64,000 nt of DNA from Rutstroemia sp. NJR-2017a BVV2 (GCA_002946415.1 NJPS01000062.1:1054001-1118000), one strand, 5' to 3'; shown: positions 11,248 to 23,340, counted from the stretch's first letter. Notes: generated from the sequence alone by a model not told the origin. Program-made: numbers and translations.

Positions 11248-13039
11248 ATGGCTACAGTTGTGCTTGGTGCTCAGTGGGTGGGTTTACTGCGAACATACAT
11301 ACGTCGGGGCGAATGCTAACTTTGGGGATAGGGTGATGAAGGAAAGGGGAAACTTGTGGATATCCTCTGCAGGGAAGACCTCAGACTGTGCTGTCGTGCT
11401 CAGGTTAGTGGCCCTTTAACGTTCAGAGTATTGGATATTTGTACTGATGCTGCTCTTAACAGGGTGGAAACAACGCCGGGTAAATCTACATCGAGTTACA
11501 ACTTTCGCGACGCTTTGGCTGATAGTATTAGGCACACAATTGTGGTTAATGGGTTGACATAGTGAGTTTCTTGGAGAGAAAAGTCTTGCGGTTGACCAGG
11601 GCTATTTGCAATGGAGGTCATTGGCTAAGAATCATACAGCGACTTCCACATCCTTCCTAGTGGTCTCCTCAACCCAGCATGCACAAACTTGGTTGGAAGT
11701 GGGTGTGTTGTTCACATCCCTGGTCTGTTGAAAGAACTGGAAGCTCTCGAGGAAAAACTCCCAGGAGCGCGAGAGAGACTTCTCATCAGTGACAGGTGTC
11801 ATGTTGTCCTCGACCTTCATCAGAAGCTGGATGGGCTGGAGGAGGCTGAACTTGGTGGTGGTAAGATCGGCACAACAGGAAAAGGTATCGGCCCTTGCTA
11901 TTCTACGAAAATGGCTAGGAGCGGTGTTAGAATTGCTGATATCTTCCGAGAGGACTTCTTTGAAGAGAAAGTCCGAGCGATGGCTAGCGGTGCAAAGAAA
12001 AGGTTTGGAGACTTGCTGCAATACGATGTCGAAGAGGAGTTGGTTAGGTTCAAGAAATATCGAGCTGAGCTAGCGTCACTTGTTGTGGATCAGCTCCCTT
12101 TGCTTGTTGATGCGCAGAAGGCCGATGCACCAATGCTTATCGAGGGTGCAAACGCCATAATGCTGGACATTGATGCTGGCACCTACCCGTAAGTACTTCC
12201 CGCTAAACATATTGACCATTTTGTTCATGGCTAACACTCCACAGCTTTGTGTAAGTTGATGCGATCTCGTTATCGAATACTGCTCCATGCATACATACCC
12301 TTCTCCTTTCGACTTGATCTGCCCGTTTATAGATCACGTTTGCTTACCCTATCTTTCAGGACGAGCTCGAACACAGGCCTTGGCGGTACGTAGTATCATT
12401 ATCAAGCATCCATTTCTAGTTTGGCTGACGGGACGTAGGAATCTTTACTGGTCTTAGTGGCTTAAACCCGAGAAAGGTCAAGAACATCTACGGCGTGGTC
12501 AAGGCATACACGACTCGAGTTGGTGGCGGTCCATTCCCCACAGAAGATCTAGGAAAGGTTGGCGAGACTCTACAAGAAGTTGGTAGGGAGTTTGGTGTCA
12601 CTACTGGGCGTCGAAGGAGATGTGGGTGGTTGGATCTTGTGGTGGTCAAGTACTCTACCAATATCAACAGCTACACTGCCATCAACTTAACAAAGCTGGA
12701 TATCCTTGATTCCTTCGAGGAGATCAAGATTGCGGTTGCATATCGCAATCCTGCGACCGGAGAGAGATTGGAGTCTTTCCCAGCAGACCTCAACTTACTA
12801 GAGAAGCTGGAACCTGAGTACGTCACAATGAAAGGCTGGAATGAGCCAATCACCGGCGCCCGCAGCTACTATGAGCTTCCCCTTGCTTGTCGCCAGTACT
12901 GCGAGTTCATCGAGAAGGAAGTGGGGGTGAAGATAAAGTTCATTGGTGTTGGTAAGTTACTTCCAGTCAGCAGAACAAAAGCACTTCACTAACCATGAGA
13001 ATCATAGGTCCGTCACGAGAGGATATGATTAGCAAATAG
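11248..13039 (+). CDS. ADE12: Adenylosuccinate synthetase
   Basis: Purine-synthesis enzyme joining IMP and aspartate with GTP to make adenylosuccinate, the committed step to AMP. Nine exons: 11248-11277, 11332-11403, 11463-11479, 11532-11561, 11640-12188, 12245-12250, 12360-12385, 12439-12951 and 13008-13039. Phases close to 424 aa, the normal fungal length. Motifs in order: [15 protein letters not shown] (GTP loop, split by intron 1), [69 protein letters not shown], and a C-terminal YCEFIE...FIGVGPSRED. Exon 6 is only CTTTGT, encoding the conserved Phe-Val; skipping it leaves the frame open. Eight introns in 1.8 kb is dense for this window. Identity is very secure. Confidence 0.95.
12245..12250 (+). 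other. ADE12: 6-nt microexon of ADE12
   Basis: CTTTGT is bounded by CCACAG acceptor (with CTAAC branch-like site in the 56-nt intron before it) and GTAAGT donor. It completes a Pro codon and adds Phe plus most of Val in the conserved TYPFVTSSN motif. Joining exons 5 and 7 directly would give TYPTSSN, in frame but lacking Phe-Val. Confidence 0.8.
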
Positions 13040-13327
13040 AGACTGAGTTGGCGTTGAGTTTTTGGTTTGATGATATTGTATGACTCAAAAGATAGATCTT
13101 TAAAGTAAATAGAAGTTAGATTGCTACATTGAATACACCCTTGCAACTTACAACAGAAAGTGACGGTATTTTGGAAATTCCGATGCAGTCTATACCGCAA
13201 GCGAATCTTGGCGAGCGGATTCATTTTGGTCTAGCTTCTTCTCTGCAGACCTGAAGTTACTCAAACATTTCTACACAAAAAGTCTCAGCTCGATAGGACA
13301 GCTTCCGTATATGTTTTCTTCGTCTGC

Positions 13328-13334
13328 TGAGTCA
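13328..13334 (+). promoter_or_regulatory. TGAGTCA (AP-1/Gcn4-CpcA-type) site upstream of UreG gene
   Basis: Perfect TGAGTCA heptamer 79 nt upstream of the UreG start within the 373-bp ADE12-UreG gap. bZIP factors of the Gcn4/CpcA or Yap class bind this sequence; function here is inference. Confidence 0.4.
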
Positions 13335-13412
13335 CAAATACTGCAGTTGATCGTCATATTAACCTCATCCTTGCTTTCTAAGCTGTTGCTACATTGATAT
13401 TGTAAATTCAAC

Positions 13413-14411
13413 ATGTCCGGTCATATTCATTCTCACGATGGAGGCCCATCCCACTCTCACGATCATCCAGCTGGTGATCACGGACACACTCATGAAATTC
13501 TCGATGGACCAGGAAGCTACATGGGTCGAGAAATGCCTATCATTGAAGGAAGAAATTGGTCTGAGAGAGCTTTCACCGTTGGCATTGGAGGGTACGTGTC
13601 TTTCCCTCTTGATTCACACCCAGCAGATGCAGCAAAGACCCCGCCAATTCGTCCGGCGGGGTAATCACGTGCTTCAGAACCTTCATAGGCTCCGACTTCA
13701 GTCATGATCGATTTAGTCATTCAATCCTGCTCAGGTAGAAGAACATAGCATGAACACTGACAATGGCTTAGTCCCGTCGGCTCGGGCAAAACAGCCTTGA
13801 TGTTGGCTCTTTGCAATGCTCTCCGGGAGAAATACTCCATCGCGGCTGTAACCAACGACATTTTCACTCGAGAAGATGCAGAATTCCTGACCAAACATAA
13901 AGCGCTACCTGCATCTCGCATCCGCGCCATCGAAACAGGTGGATGTCCTCATGCTGCTGTGCGAGAAGATATCTCGGCCAACCTTGCTGCCCTGGAAGAC
14001 CTGCATCGTGAATTCACGACGGATATCCTCCTCATCGAGTCCGGAGGTGATAATCTTGCTGCAAACTACTCTAGGGAATTGGCGGACTATATCATCTACG
14101 TGATAGATGTAAGCGGTGGTGATAAGATCCCGCGGAAGGGGGGACCTGGAATCACGCAGAGTGATCTGTTGATTGTGAATAAAACAGACCTTGCGCAGGC
14201 AGTGGGTGCGGACTTGGATGTTATGGATAGAGATGCGAGGAAGATGAGGGAAGGGGGACCAACGGTCTTTGCTCAGGTCAAAACTGGTGTTGGGATGGAA
14301 CATATCTTGGGCTTGATTGAGAGCGCGTGGAGAGGAAGCGGGGCGGAAAAGGTCAGTAAGGAGAGAGGTGGTCCAGTAGCCACGTCGGGTTTGGAGGAAT
14401 TGTCAAAGTGA
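13413..14411 (+). CDS. ureG: Urease accessory GTPase UreG
   Basis: SIMIBI-class GTPase that delivers nickel to apo-urease together with UreF and UreD. Exons 13413-13591 and 13772-14411 (intron 180 nt, phase 2) give 272 aa. The N-terminal 28 residues are His/Asp/Gly-rich ([20 protein letters not shown]), a metal-binding tail common in eukaryotic UreG. Then come the P-loop [11 protein letters not shown], the CPH nickel motif in [22 protein letters not shown] (switch) and NKTDLA (guanine specificity). The intron splits the Gly of the P-loop. It lies downstream of ADE12 on the same strand, but fungal genes are transcribed singly. The C-terminal 20 residues are low-complexity. Identity secure. Confidence 0.95.
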
Positions 14412-14632
14412 TATGAGGAAGGATAGAGGACTCATGTGGCAGTACTTCAGGAAATACCCAATGTACACGCCTAAATAAGAAGAGACACTGGCAACAATGC
14501 CATTCAATTACTATACGGAAGCTGCGAAGCCTAGCAATGGTTGGAAACGCCAATCGCCCAATTTTCATTCCCCTAATTCATCATTCCAATGAAATTGCCA
14601 ATGCAACTTCTGGTATAACATCCCAAAACTAC

Positions 14633-16341
14633 TTAAGCAGCTTTCTTCGCAAAACGTCCCAAAGCCGGGCCGAGTTCTGCTTCACTGCTCTTAAGCTTGT
14701 TCTTATCCTTTTGCATCTGACTCTTCCTCAACTCCTCTATCCTTATCCTTTGGTCATCAATAATACCTCGTGAGCTCTTCTTTCTGAGATACTTTCTCAG
14801 ACTGCTGTTCTTGCCTCTACCCTTATTCTTGATCTTCGCCATCGGATCTTCAGGTTTCCTATCCAGGTCCCTTTCAGCCTTCCTTTGCTCATCTGATCGT
14901 AAATCAAGGTTTCCTATGTAGTTAGGATCCAGCGAAATCATCTCCGGTTGAAGCTTGTTGAGCAACGATTTGACCTCCGCTTCTTGTCGTTGTTTAGTGG
15001 TCTCAAATGGATTAACTTCCAGGGCGTCGAAGTTGGCTTCTCCGGCCCCGGGAACTAGTATTGATGAGAATCCAGCGTCGTGTGATGTGCCAAGCACGTC
15101 CTCAAACGGACACCATCGTACCCTCTCGATGCGTCGTCCTTCTCCACCCCATGCCATGTATGGACTTTGGATTTTTTCCTGCTCTAAGGAATGTTTGGAG
15201 AAGAGCCCACGCCAGATGGATACCTGGGTACCCCATCCAACAGCTGTTAGCCCACGATCGGAGATCGCTACAGATGACGCCGGTTGCCGTGTAAAGTAGC
15301 TGTTGACCTCCTTAAACATTCGAATATCCCATACAGCCATTTTCATATCTTGACCTGTGGATACCATGTATCTCCCTTCTCTATCCACTGCTAGAGATCG
15401 CACAGGACCCCGATGTGCCAACAATTTGACAAGAGGTGTGGTAGAATTTGGGGACCATAAAGTGACTGTTCCGTTTTGATGACCCATGTGGAGAATGGCG
15501 TTACGGGAATTCTGCGTTAACGATGTTGGGGATCCTAATTTCGTGGGCATTTCCATGACCATTTGTCCGGTCGAAACGTCCTGGTATTTTAGATGTCCGG
15601 CATTTCCCTAGAACTGTTAGAGCTAGACCAAACAAGCAGATATGTAGGACATACCACTGTGGCCAAAAGATAATGATAAGGAAGAAATTCCATGTTGGTA
15701 ACTTCAATGTGCTTTTTCAAGCAATGCAGTTCCACCCCTGCTCGATCATAGATGTAAACATATTTCTTTTGCGACACAGCAAAGAGCTGATTATTATGCA
15801 GCCACTTCACGTCTCTTATGGTCTCTCCAAGCTGTAGCTCACAACCTAGTTTCCCTTCTCTCCAGTCCATTGTCGCAACATGACCTTTCCTTCCTCCCAG
15901 TAGCAACTCTCTTCCATTTCGGGTATAATCACACACATAGGGACCCAATTGATCAAGCTTCAATTCGAAGCCCTTTTGCGCGGTTTCGAGTGGCACGCTC
16001 TGTTTTATTTCATCTTGGCGCACTTTATAGGTTCGCTCGAGGTCGTTCTCCGGTTCCAAGAAACCCTCTTCGTTCTCGAGCAAGATTTCGGCATCTTTGG
16101 CCCGCAATATCGCCGTCCGGTTTCGATTCTCTAGCTTTTTGAGGTTTCCTCTCAGTTTCTTATCTTTGATACCGCTTAATGGGATCTTTCCTCCTCTGCC
16201 GTATGCTCTATGGGCCTCCTTCCGACGGCGAAGTTGGGATGTTGAATCGGGTTCATTGATCGTTAGTTCTGTCCTCGCGCGCTTAATTGGAACGGCTCCA
16301 TTGAAATGAGATTTCTCGACTGCTTCTATTGTGTCTGCCAT
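14633..16341 (-). CDS. UTP7: U3 snoRNP / SSU-processome WD40 protein Utp7 (WDR46/BING4)
   Basis: Nucleolar WD-repeat scaffold of the small-subunit processome, needed for early 18S rRNA cleavages. Exons 15655-16341 and 14633-15607, phase 0, give 553 aa; 47-nt intron GTATGT...TCTAG. The N-terminal basic region contains YGRGGKIPLSGIKDKKLRGN, typical of Utp7. A WD40 propeller spans about residues 130-370 (LGPYVCDYTRNGRELLLGG, GHVATMDW, AHRGPVRSLAVD, MAVWDIR). The BING4CT region (GWGTQVSIW, ERVRWCPFEDVLGTSHDAGFSS, NPFET, LLNKLQPEMI) follows, then a Lys/Arg-rich tail. The upstream in-frame codon at 16377 is TTG, so the ATG at 16341 is the start. Divergent from TSR1. Confidence 0.93.
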
Positions 16342-16604
16342 GACGGGCAGATGGTGGTCGAGGAATGTTGCTAACAATTGTTTGCTTGGACGATCGCGAA
16401 GTAGATTTGCGACTATGGAACTTTTTTTATTGCCAAGACTTTCACGATAAGCGATAAGACTTAGCGCACAGAAAAATATCTAACCCCACGCCAATTTTCA
16501 CCAAATTCAGAATAATGTTGCTTTAATCTTCGAAAATCTTGCGTCTGGATTTTTTCAAACTGGCTTCCATTCCCTTCAGATTCAAAGCAGGCGGTAGTGG
16601 CAAC
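16342..16604. promoter_or_regulatory. Shared bidirectional promoter of UTP7 and TSR1
   Basis: 263 bp separates the two divergent start codons, so both ribosome-biogenesis genes must share it. It contains GCGATAAG (near the yeast PAC element), a TGAAAATTGG on the minus strand (distantly RRPE-like) and a T-rich tract. The motif resemblance is weak; the shared position is certain. Confidence 0.6.
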
Positions 16605-19077
16605 ATGCCCTCCAGCGTAGCATCACACTCCCACAGGAGTACAACGAAAACTTCACACAAGTCTTTTAAATCTAGGAAGGCAACGAAAGGTGCCTTGAAG
16701 GAGATATCAAAAGGTTACTGGCACGCCTTCCCCGTCGCTGAGCATCTATTAACTTTTCGCAGGTAAGGTGCAAGACTTAAGCCACCGCAAAACTCCCCAT
16801 CAACAGCTCATGTCGAAGTTCGATCGTCGAAACCAAGCTCGCCAGAAACAACAATTAAAACACAAGGAGCATTTGAGAGATCTCAATGTTTTCCATGGAA
16901 AGGATGGCGCGCCCCGGATTGTCGCTTTGGTGCCACTCTGCGACGACGTAAATGCGGCAGAAGCTGTTCGAAGTTTGACCGGCAGTGTTGACACCACAGT
17001 GGATGTGCCAGAAGAAGGAGTTGTCCGGGCCGACATTGATCGATTCAAGCAAAAGATCCAATACATTATCACCAAGAAGGAACTATTTGCTTGCATGAAT
17101 GCCGGCAGGGTTTCTGACTTTGTGGTTTTCATTTTATCACCAGAACAAGAGGTAGACGAACTCGGCGAGCTCATCATCCGCAGCGTCGAAAGCCAAGGAT
17201 TGTCCACCACTTTGACCGTCGTCCAGGGACTTGATAAGATTGAACCAGCGAAAAAACGTCCGACAGTTTTGTCATCTCTGAAGTCATACGTTCAGCATTT
17301 CCATCCAGATCAAGAGAAGGTGCATAACTTGGATTCTAGGCAGGAATGCGCCAATCTTATGCGCTCTCTTTGCACTTTGACACCGAAGGGAATTCGATGG
17401 AGAGAAGAACGAAGCTGGATGCTGGTCGATGAGGTTCAGTGGCCAACAAATGAGGGGGAAAATGTAATTCTGACCGGCTTTGTGAGAGGCAAAGGCTTGA
17501 AAGCGGATAGATTAATACAGGTTGGAGACTGGGGCGACTTTCAAATCGAGAAAATTACTGCCGCGCCTGTAAACTCGAAAAAGAAACGTGCGGACGAAAT
17601 GGCTGTGGAAGATTCGAATGGCGAAAATGTACTCGAGACCCCCACGGATGAGCAGGATGATCTTGCAGAACTTGCGCCGGAAGAAATCATGATGGAAGAT
17701 GATGGCGATGCTGCGATGTCTGTGGCAACGACTGAGAAGCGGGGTGTTCTTCTCGACGATCATCATTATTTCTCCGATGATGAAACGCATTTGCCCGCCG
17801 TTCCCAAACGACTTCCCAAAGGCACTTCAAACTACCAAGCTGCATGGTTTCTTGGTGACGAGTTTTCAGATTCTGGTTCTGACATGGAGGATGTGGATGA
17901 GCACATGTCAATGGATACACCAGCATTACCACAAGACGGAACTGAAGGGCTTGCACCAAGGGAACCTACGGAAGCTGCGCCATCGGAATATCCTCAGTCT
18001 GAAATGTTTTTGGACCCCAATTTAGAGGATGAGGCCGAAGCTGAACAGTTAGCTGCGTTTAGAGGACGTAAGCGTGATGAGGCCGAGGAAGATCGCGAGT
18101 TCCCTGATGAGATTGAGCTCCACCCGAACGTACTAGCACGAGAGCGCCTTGCGAAGTATCGTGGTCTGAAAAGTTTACGCAGCAGTCCATGGGAGCAGTC
18201 TGAAGATAGAGCACACGAACCAGAGGAGTGGCGCCGTCTTCTTCAAGTTCCCGATTACAAATCATCTCGTAGTCAGGTTACTCGGGAGGCATTAGTAGGA
18301 GGTGTGACGCCAGGTACACGCGTGCATATTCATGTCCGCAATGTCCCGACATCAATAAAGTCGACATATAACCCTTCACAGCCATTGAACGTGTTTTCTC
18401 TCTTAAGACACGAACACAAGCGAGCTGTTCTGAATTTCAACTTCACGCTGAGTTCAGATTATCCTTCTCCTATCAAATCTAAAGAAGAGCTGATAGTGCA
18501 ATGCGGACCCCGCCGATTCATTGTTAACCCTCTCTTCTCGCAAGGAGGTAACACACCTAATGATGTTCATAAATTTGATCGCTTCCTGCACCCCGGGCAA
18601 TCTACTGTTGCTTCTTTTATTGCACCCCTCACATGGGGTTCTATACCGACATTATTCTTCAAGAGACCTTCTGAGTCCGCTCCATCTTCCGCGCCTCTCC
18701 TTCTTGTCGGTACTGGCACATCAATGCCACCCTCAACTTCGCGCGTAATCGCCAAACGGATTATTCTTACTGGCCACCCCTACAAGATACACAAGAAACT
18801 CGTCACCATCCGTTACATGTTCTTCAATCGCGAGGATGTGGAATGGTTTAAAGCTCTGCAGCTGTGGACGAAGCGGGGTAGGAGTGGATATATCAAGGAA
18901 AGTTTGGGTACTCATGGTTATTTCAAAGCTACATTTGATGGCAAGATCAACCCTCAAGACTCGGTAGGTGTCAGCTTATACAAGAGAATGTGGCCAAGAA
19001 GCGCGAAGGCCTATGACCCAATATCGGATGAGTCTTTGGAGAAGTCGCAAGGAGATCATGATATTGCAATGGAATAA
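16605..19077 (+). CDS. TSR1: 40S ribosome biogenesis factor Tsr1
   Basis: GTPase-like (inactive translational-GTPase fold) factor that binds late pre-40S particles and blocks premature joining events. Exons 16605-16713 and 16763-19077 (49-nt intron, phase 1) give 807 aa, the usual length. The start matches the family N-terminus: His/Ser/Lys-rich, then KSFKSRKATKGALKEISKG. Domains: N-terminal GTPase-like region with LVPLCDDVNAAEAVRSL (about residues 85-110); AARP2CN region (about 230-320, WMLVDEV...ILTGFVRGKGL); acidic linkers; and a C-terminal DUF663/beta-barrel region (about 450-770) with EFPDEIELHPNVLARERLAKYRGLKSLR and YKIHKKLVTIRYMFFNREDVEWF. The intron lies 109 nt in, as is common for ribosomal-type genes. 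Confidence 0.95.
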
Positions 19078-19281
19078 GCAGTTATGCTGCGAGGATGGGC
19101 TTTGGGTTGGCGTTGAGTGTTGCACCATGGGATGGTGATATTCATATATGACTTTACGAAATTCGGATGGGAAATTAAAATATATATCATGTTAGAATCT
19201 TTCTCTGATACATCATCCACATCTTAATACTGTGCATACATTCGTGAGCTCGCCTATGGCCGATGGTGAATTGGTCTAGGG

Positions 19282-19311
19282 CACAGTGGGTGCAATAAAT
19301 CATTAACCACC
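19282..19311 (+). repeat. Left 30-bp terminal inverted repeat
   Basis: Matches the reverse complement of 19464-19493 with one mismatch. Confidence 0.8.
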
Positions 19312-19463
19312 ACAGAATCCCACCCGAATAGATTTACTTCGCAACAATTGTGTATACTCTCTCAAGTGTGGTGATTAGAGAACGAAATGAAATAAATCTA
19401 ATGAACTAACTTTTATTCAAGTATCTCAAAATTTGTATTTTCGTTGAGTTGTTGGAGTCCGTC

Positions 19464-19493
19464 GGTGGTTAATGAATTATTGCACCCACTGTG
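19464..19493 (-). repeat. Right 30-bp terminal inverted repeat
   Basis: Matches the reverse complement of 19282-19311 with one mismatch. Confidence 0.8.
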
Positions 19494-19694
19494 GGGGGAA
19501 CAGCAACTATCGACGGCAGACTGTAAACTAACCCCTAGAATGAGCTGCACAAGATCGAACTTCTGTAATTTGGAAAGCTAATGAACAATCATCTGTAGTG
19601 ATACATAGATTTCTTTTTATAACTTTTCCTCGTTGGTGCCATTCGTGCAGCCGCATCTTCACACGTGAGAGGAGCAGGGATCGGATGACGCTAA

Positions 19695-20980
<1,286 letters not shown>

Positions 20981-21573
20981 TAATGGACCCGGGTATGGTA
21001 AAAGATAAAATGGTGTTTAGGGGGGCATGTCTGCATGGCGTTAGAAGGATCTGTTAAATATGCGAATCTCAAGATACATCAAATTCTACAGAGGTGATGT
21101 CAAGAATCTTTTCGTCAATGTCAATTTTGAAAAGGAATACTGGTCAAGGAGCGCAAGTGTGGTTCTCAAATATACGCGCTCACATTTTGTGTTTCCTTCG
21201 CATTCATGGCAACGACATGGTGGCGAGAATGGTCTGTTGAAACATGTTACTGAGTATAACATTCACAATGCATTCATAAATTTCTGATGACCTGAATCAA
21301 GCTGCTCAGACTTTACGTGCATGGATCTCATGGTATTTCTCCGCCAATTATTATTATATTCTCTCTGGTGTCTTGCAATTATTTAGAGCTACTAGATGCC
21401 TATGGTGCATCAAGATTACATGCTGTGGACAAGGCACACAGAAAATGACCCCAACAAAGACAAGGTAGTCCACGAAGTAACCCTGTCCCCTCCCCTCCTC
21501 CTATCCACATCAACCACACCCAAAAGCCAAGCCCGTTATTTGCCGTCTCTAGGTTCTGGCGCTGGCTCGATCT
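20981..21573. other. Intergenic, convergent 3' ends
   Basis: About 590 bp between DIM1 (+) and the secreted-protein gene (-). No gene, repeat or structured element recognised. Confidence 0.5.
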
Positions 21574-22296
21574 CTAGTCAAGGGTACCGCCACCAAGACA
21601 TCTTGGCAAAGGATACTTGTTACCAGTGCACAGACTGATTGTTCCAGTAACCCAGGCCAATCCGCCATACGCATGGCTCTGGTAGCTGTCTGCTTGGTAA
21701 GTAGCCGTGCTGCCTTGGCCGATACATCCGTAATCGACATATCCGCTCTTTCTGGTCGTAGAAGGGTTGGAAACAACCACACCGTACTTTCCAGCAGGGA
21801 TAGGGAACGTGTACGCTGCGGCGTAGGTCGAGGTCCACGTCTCGGTGTAGGTGATACCGTAAGTGGTGGAAAGGAAATCCTTAACGACAGTCAACTGCGC
21901 GCTCGCACTGACACCAATTGCGTTGGCGATTTGGTAACCCGCAGTAACTGCGACGGTGGCGCCGCCTGAGCCTGCCTTGACCACGGAGGACATGGGCACG
22001 TCCCAGTTCAGGAAGTGAGAGTCGGGCTTCTGGCGGATGATGGTGGTGGATTTGCAGCGCTTGGAGACCGCAGACTCAGAGGCATTGGTTGCGGGGGAGC
22101 TCTCGATGTTGATGGGGCCGAGAGAGGGGTTGGTTGCGAGAACAGCGGCGAAGTACTCGGTCTTGTTCGCGATCTCGATGCGTCCGTTGTCTCCAAGAAG
22201 GATGATGGAAGACTCGTCGAGCTCGGTGGGGATGACGGCTGCTTTTGCGAGGCTGGAGCCTAGCAAGAGCAGTGGGAGGGTGGAAAGAAGATGCAT
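21574..22296 (-). CDS. Small secreted effector-like protein (celp0028-like family)
   Basis: Single-exon 240-aa secreted protein. Residues 1-20 form a signal peptide ending KAA. A pro-region with one N-glycosylation site in ANKT and another in TNAS ends in the kexin-type site SKR (Lys79-Arg80), immediately followed by Cys81. The mature part holds FLNWDVPMSSVVKAGSGG, ATVAVTAGYQIANAIGVSAS, TYTETWTSTYAAAYTFPIPAGKYGVVVSNP and a GCIGQG motif. Four cysteines in all, enough for two disulphides. From memory, this pattern resembles fungal proteins annotated celp0028 effector-like; I could not check this. Function unknown. A minus-strand ATATAAAG lies at 22429-22436. It is divergent from another secreted-protein gene. 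Confidence 0.8.
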   Translation of the reverse strand: MHLLSTLPLLLLGSSLAKAAVIPTELDESSIILLGDNGRIEIANKTEYFAAVLATNPSLGPINIESSPATNASESAVSKRCKSTTIIRQKPDSHFLNWDVPMSSVVKAGSGGATVAVTAGYQIANAIGVSASAQLTVVKDFLSTTYGITYTETWTSTYAAAYTFPIPAGKYGVVVSNPSTTRKSGYVDYGCIGQGSTATYQADSYQSHAYGGLAWVTGTISLCTGNKYPLPRCLGGGTLD

Positions 22297-22428
22297 TTTG
22301 AGTGATGTAGAGGGTGCTCAGGAATGAGTAGACAAGTGAGAGAAGTGTGAGGAGAGAAGTCTGCTTCTTTGATGCTTGGGAAAGAGAAGCTGCTGTGTGG
22401 AATGGATAGTCCTCTTCGGAATCGACCT

Positions 22429-22436
22429 CTTTATAT
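22429..22436 (-). promoter_or_regulatory. TATA element of the effector-like gene
   Basis: ATATAAAG read on the minus strand, 133 nt upstream of the start at 22296. Confidence 0.4.
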
Positions 22437-23308
22437 CCTCATTTCTGGGAGTAGAGTACCTCTGGCATTCTGTGCACTACGTCTCATCTGGCCAAGCGTC
22501 AATACACCTATATCGGAGGATGCTATATCAGTTGACCTGCGAATAAGATTGAGATGAGAGCTAGAAGTCCACAATTCCCTGTGGAATGACCTCGTTCGTG
22601 AGAACAAAGTTCTGGGAACTAATTACAAGGAGAACAACGTCGGCGCTAGAATATCTCTGCATTGCAGCAACAATCTGTCAGCCGGGATCCGACATATAGC
22701 CAAACTTTGGCAGGTGCTTAAGTAAAATGAAGCTTCATATGGCAGATGTACGGCAGGATCCGAAAAACAGAGGATCGACAGCTTGTCAGAGTTTCACGCT
22801 AGCCGAAAGAACACATCAAATTCTCAATCCGGACGACAAGTCACCCCACGTTGCCGTCATGTGTCTGGAATACCCACAGATGTCATGGTACATCCCCGGT
22901 TGAGAGCCGCTTGTTAGCACTCTTTTAAAGTTCGGGGGGGAAATTAGGGGGGTTGGATTAAGGATTAGCCGAAGCGGCTCCTGAGACTGCTAACCATCGG
23001 GTCGGTAATCTTATCACGCCTTTGCATAGTTGCTGATAAATTGGACCCACGTCTGTGTTTTGATATTTGATGATTATGCCCCAATATAGATTCAATTGCC
23101 CAATAATACGAGACTGTGTCCACTTATTCGAGGTCGGAAAAACTCCCATCGTCCCGTAGGAGCAGGAGCTGGGGTTGATAAGGGTCTATCAAGGGACATG
23201 AGCGTCCACTTGCCATGACCGAGTCAGCACCGTTTGCTTGGCTTCATCCCAAGAATTGAAAAGTGCTGGAAAGTACCGTTAAGTAAATATCTTAGAGTTT
23301 TCACCGCA

Positions 23309-23340
23309 ATGCGAAAACGGATGGAAGTTCGTTTTCGCAT
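23309..23340. repeat. Perfect 11-bp inverted repeat (potential hairpin)
   Basis: ATGCGAAAACG (23309-23319) and CGTTTTCGCAT (23330-23340) with a 10-nt spacer. It is followed directly by two copies of ATCATGCGGAGA spaced about 20 nt apart. It lies about 335 nt upstream of the 23675 gene. May be a dyad binding site or relic of a transposon end. Confidence 0.6.

Larger units (their letters stand above)
19282..19493. mobile_element. MITE-like element, 212 bp, 30-bp terminal inverted repeats
   Basis: Ends 19282-19311 (CACAGTGGGTGCAATAAATC...) and 19464-19493 are reverse complements at 29 of 30 positions. The 152-bp interior is AT-rich and non-coding. GGG flanks both ends and may be a 3-bp target duplication or chance. 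High repeat identity suggests recent insertion. The TIR is unlike that of the element at 4359, so it is a different family. Confidence 0.7.

Noticed and set aside
16342..16377. Upstream start for UTP7
   Set aside because: The codon at 16377 is TTG; the first ATG in frame is at 16341 and fits the family.
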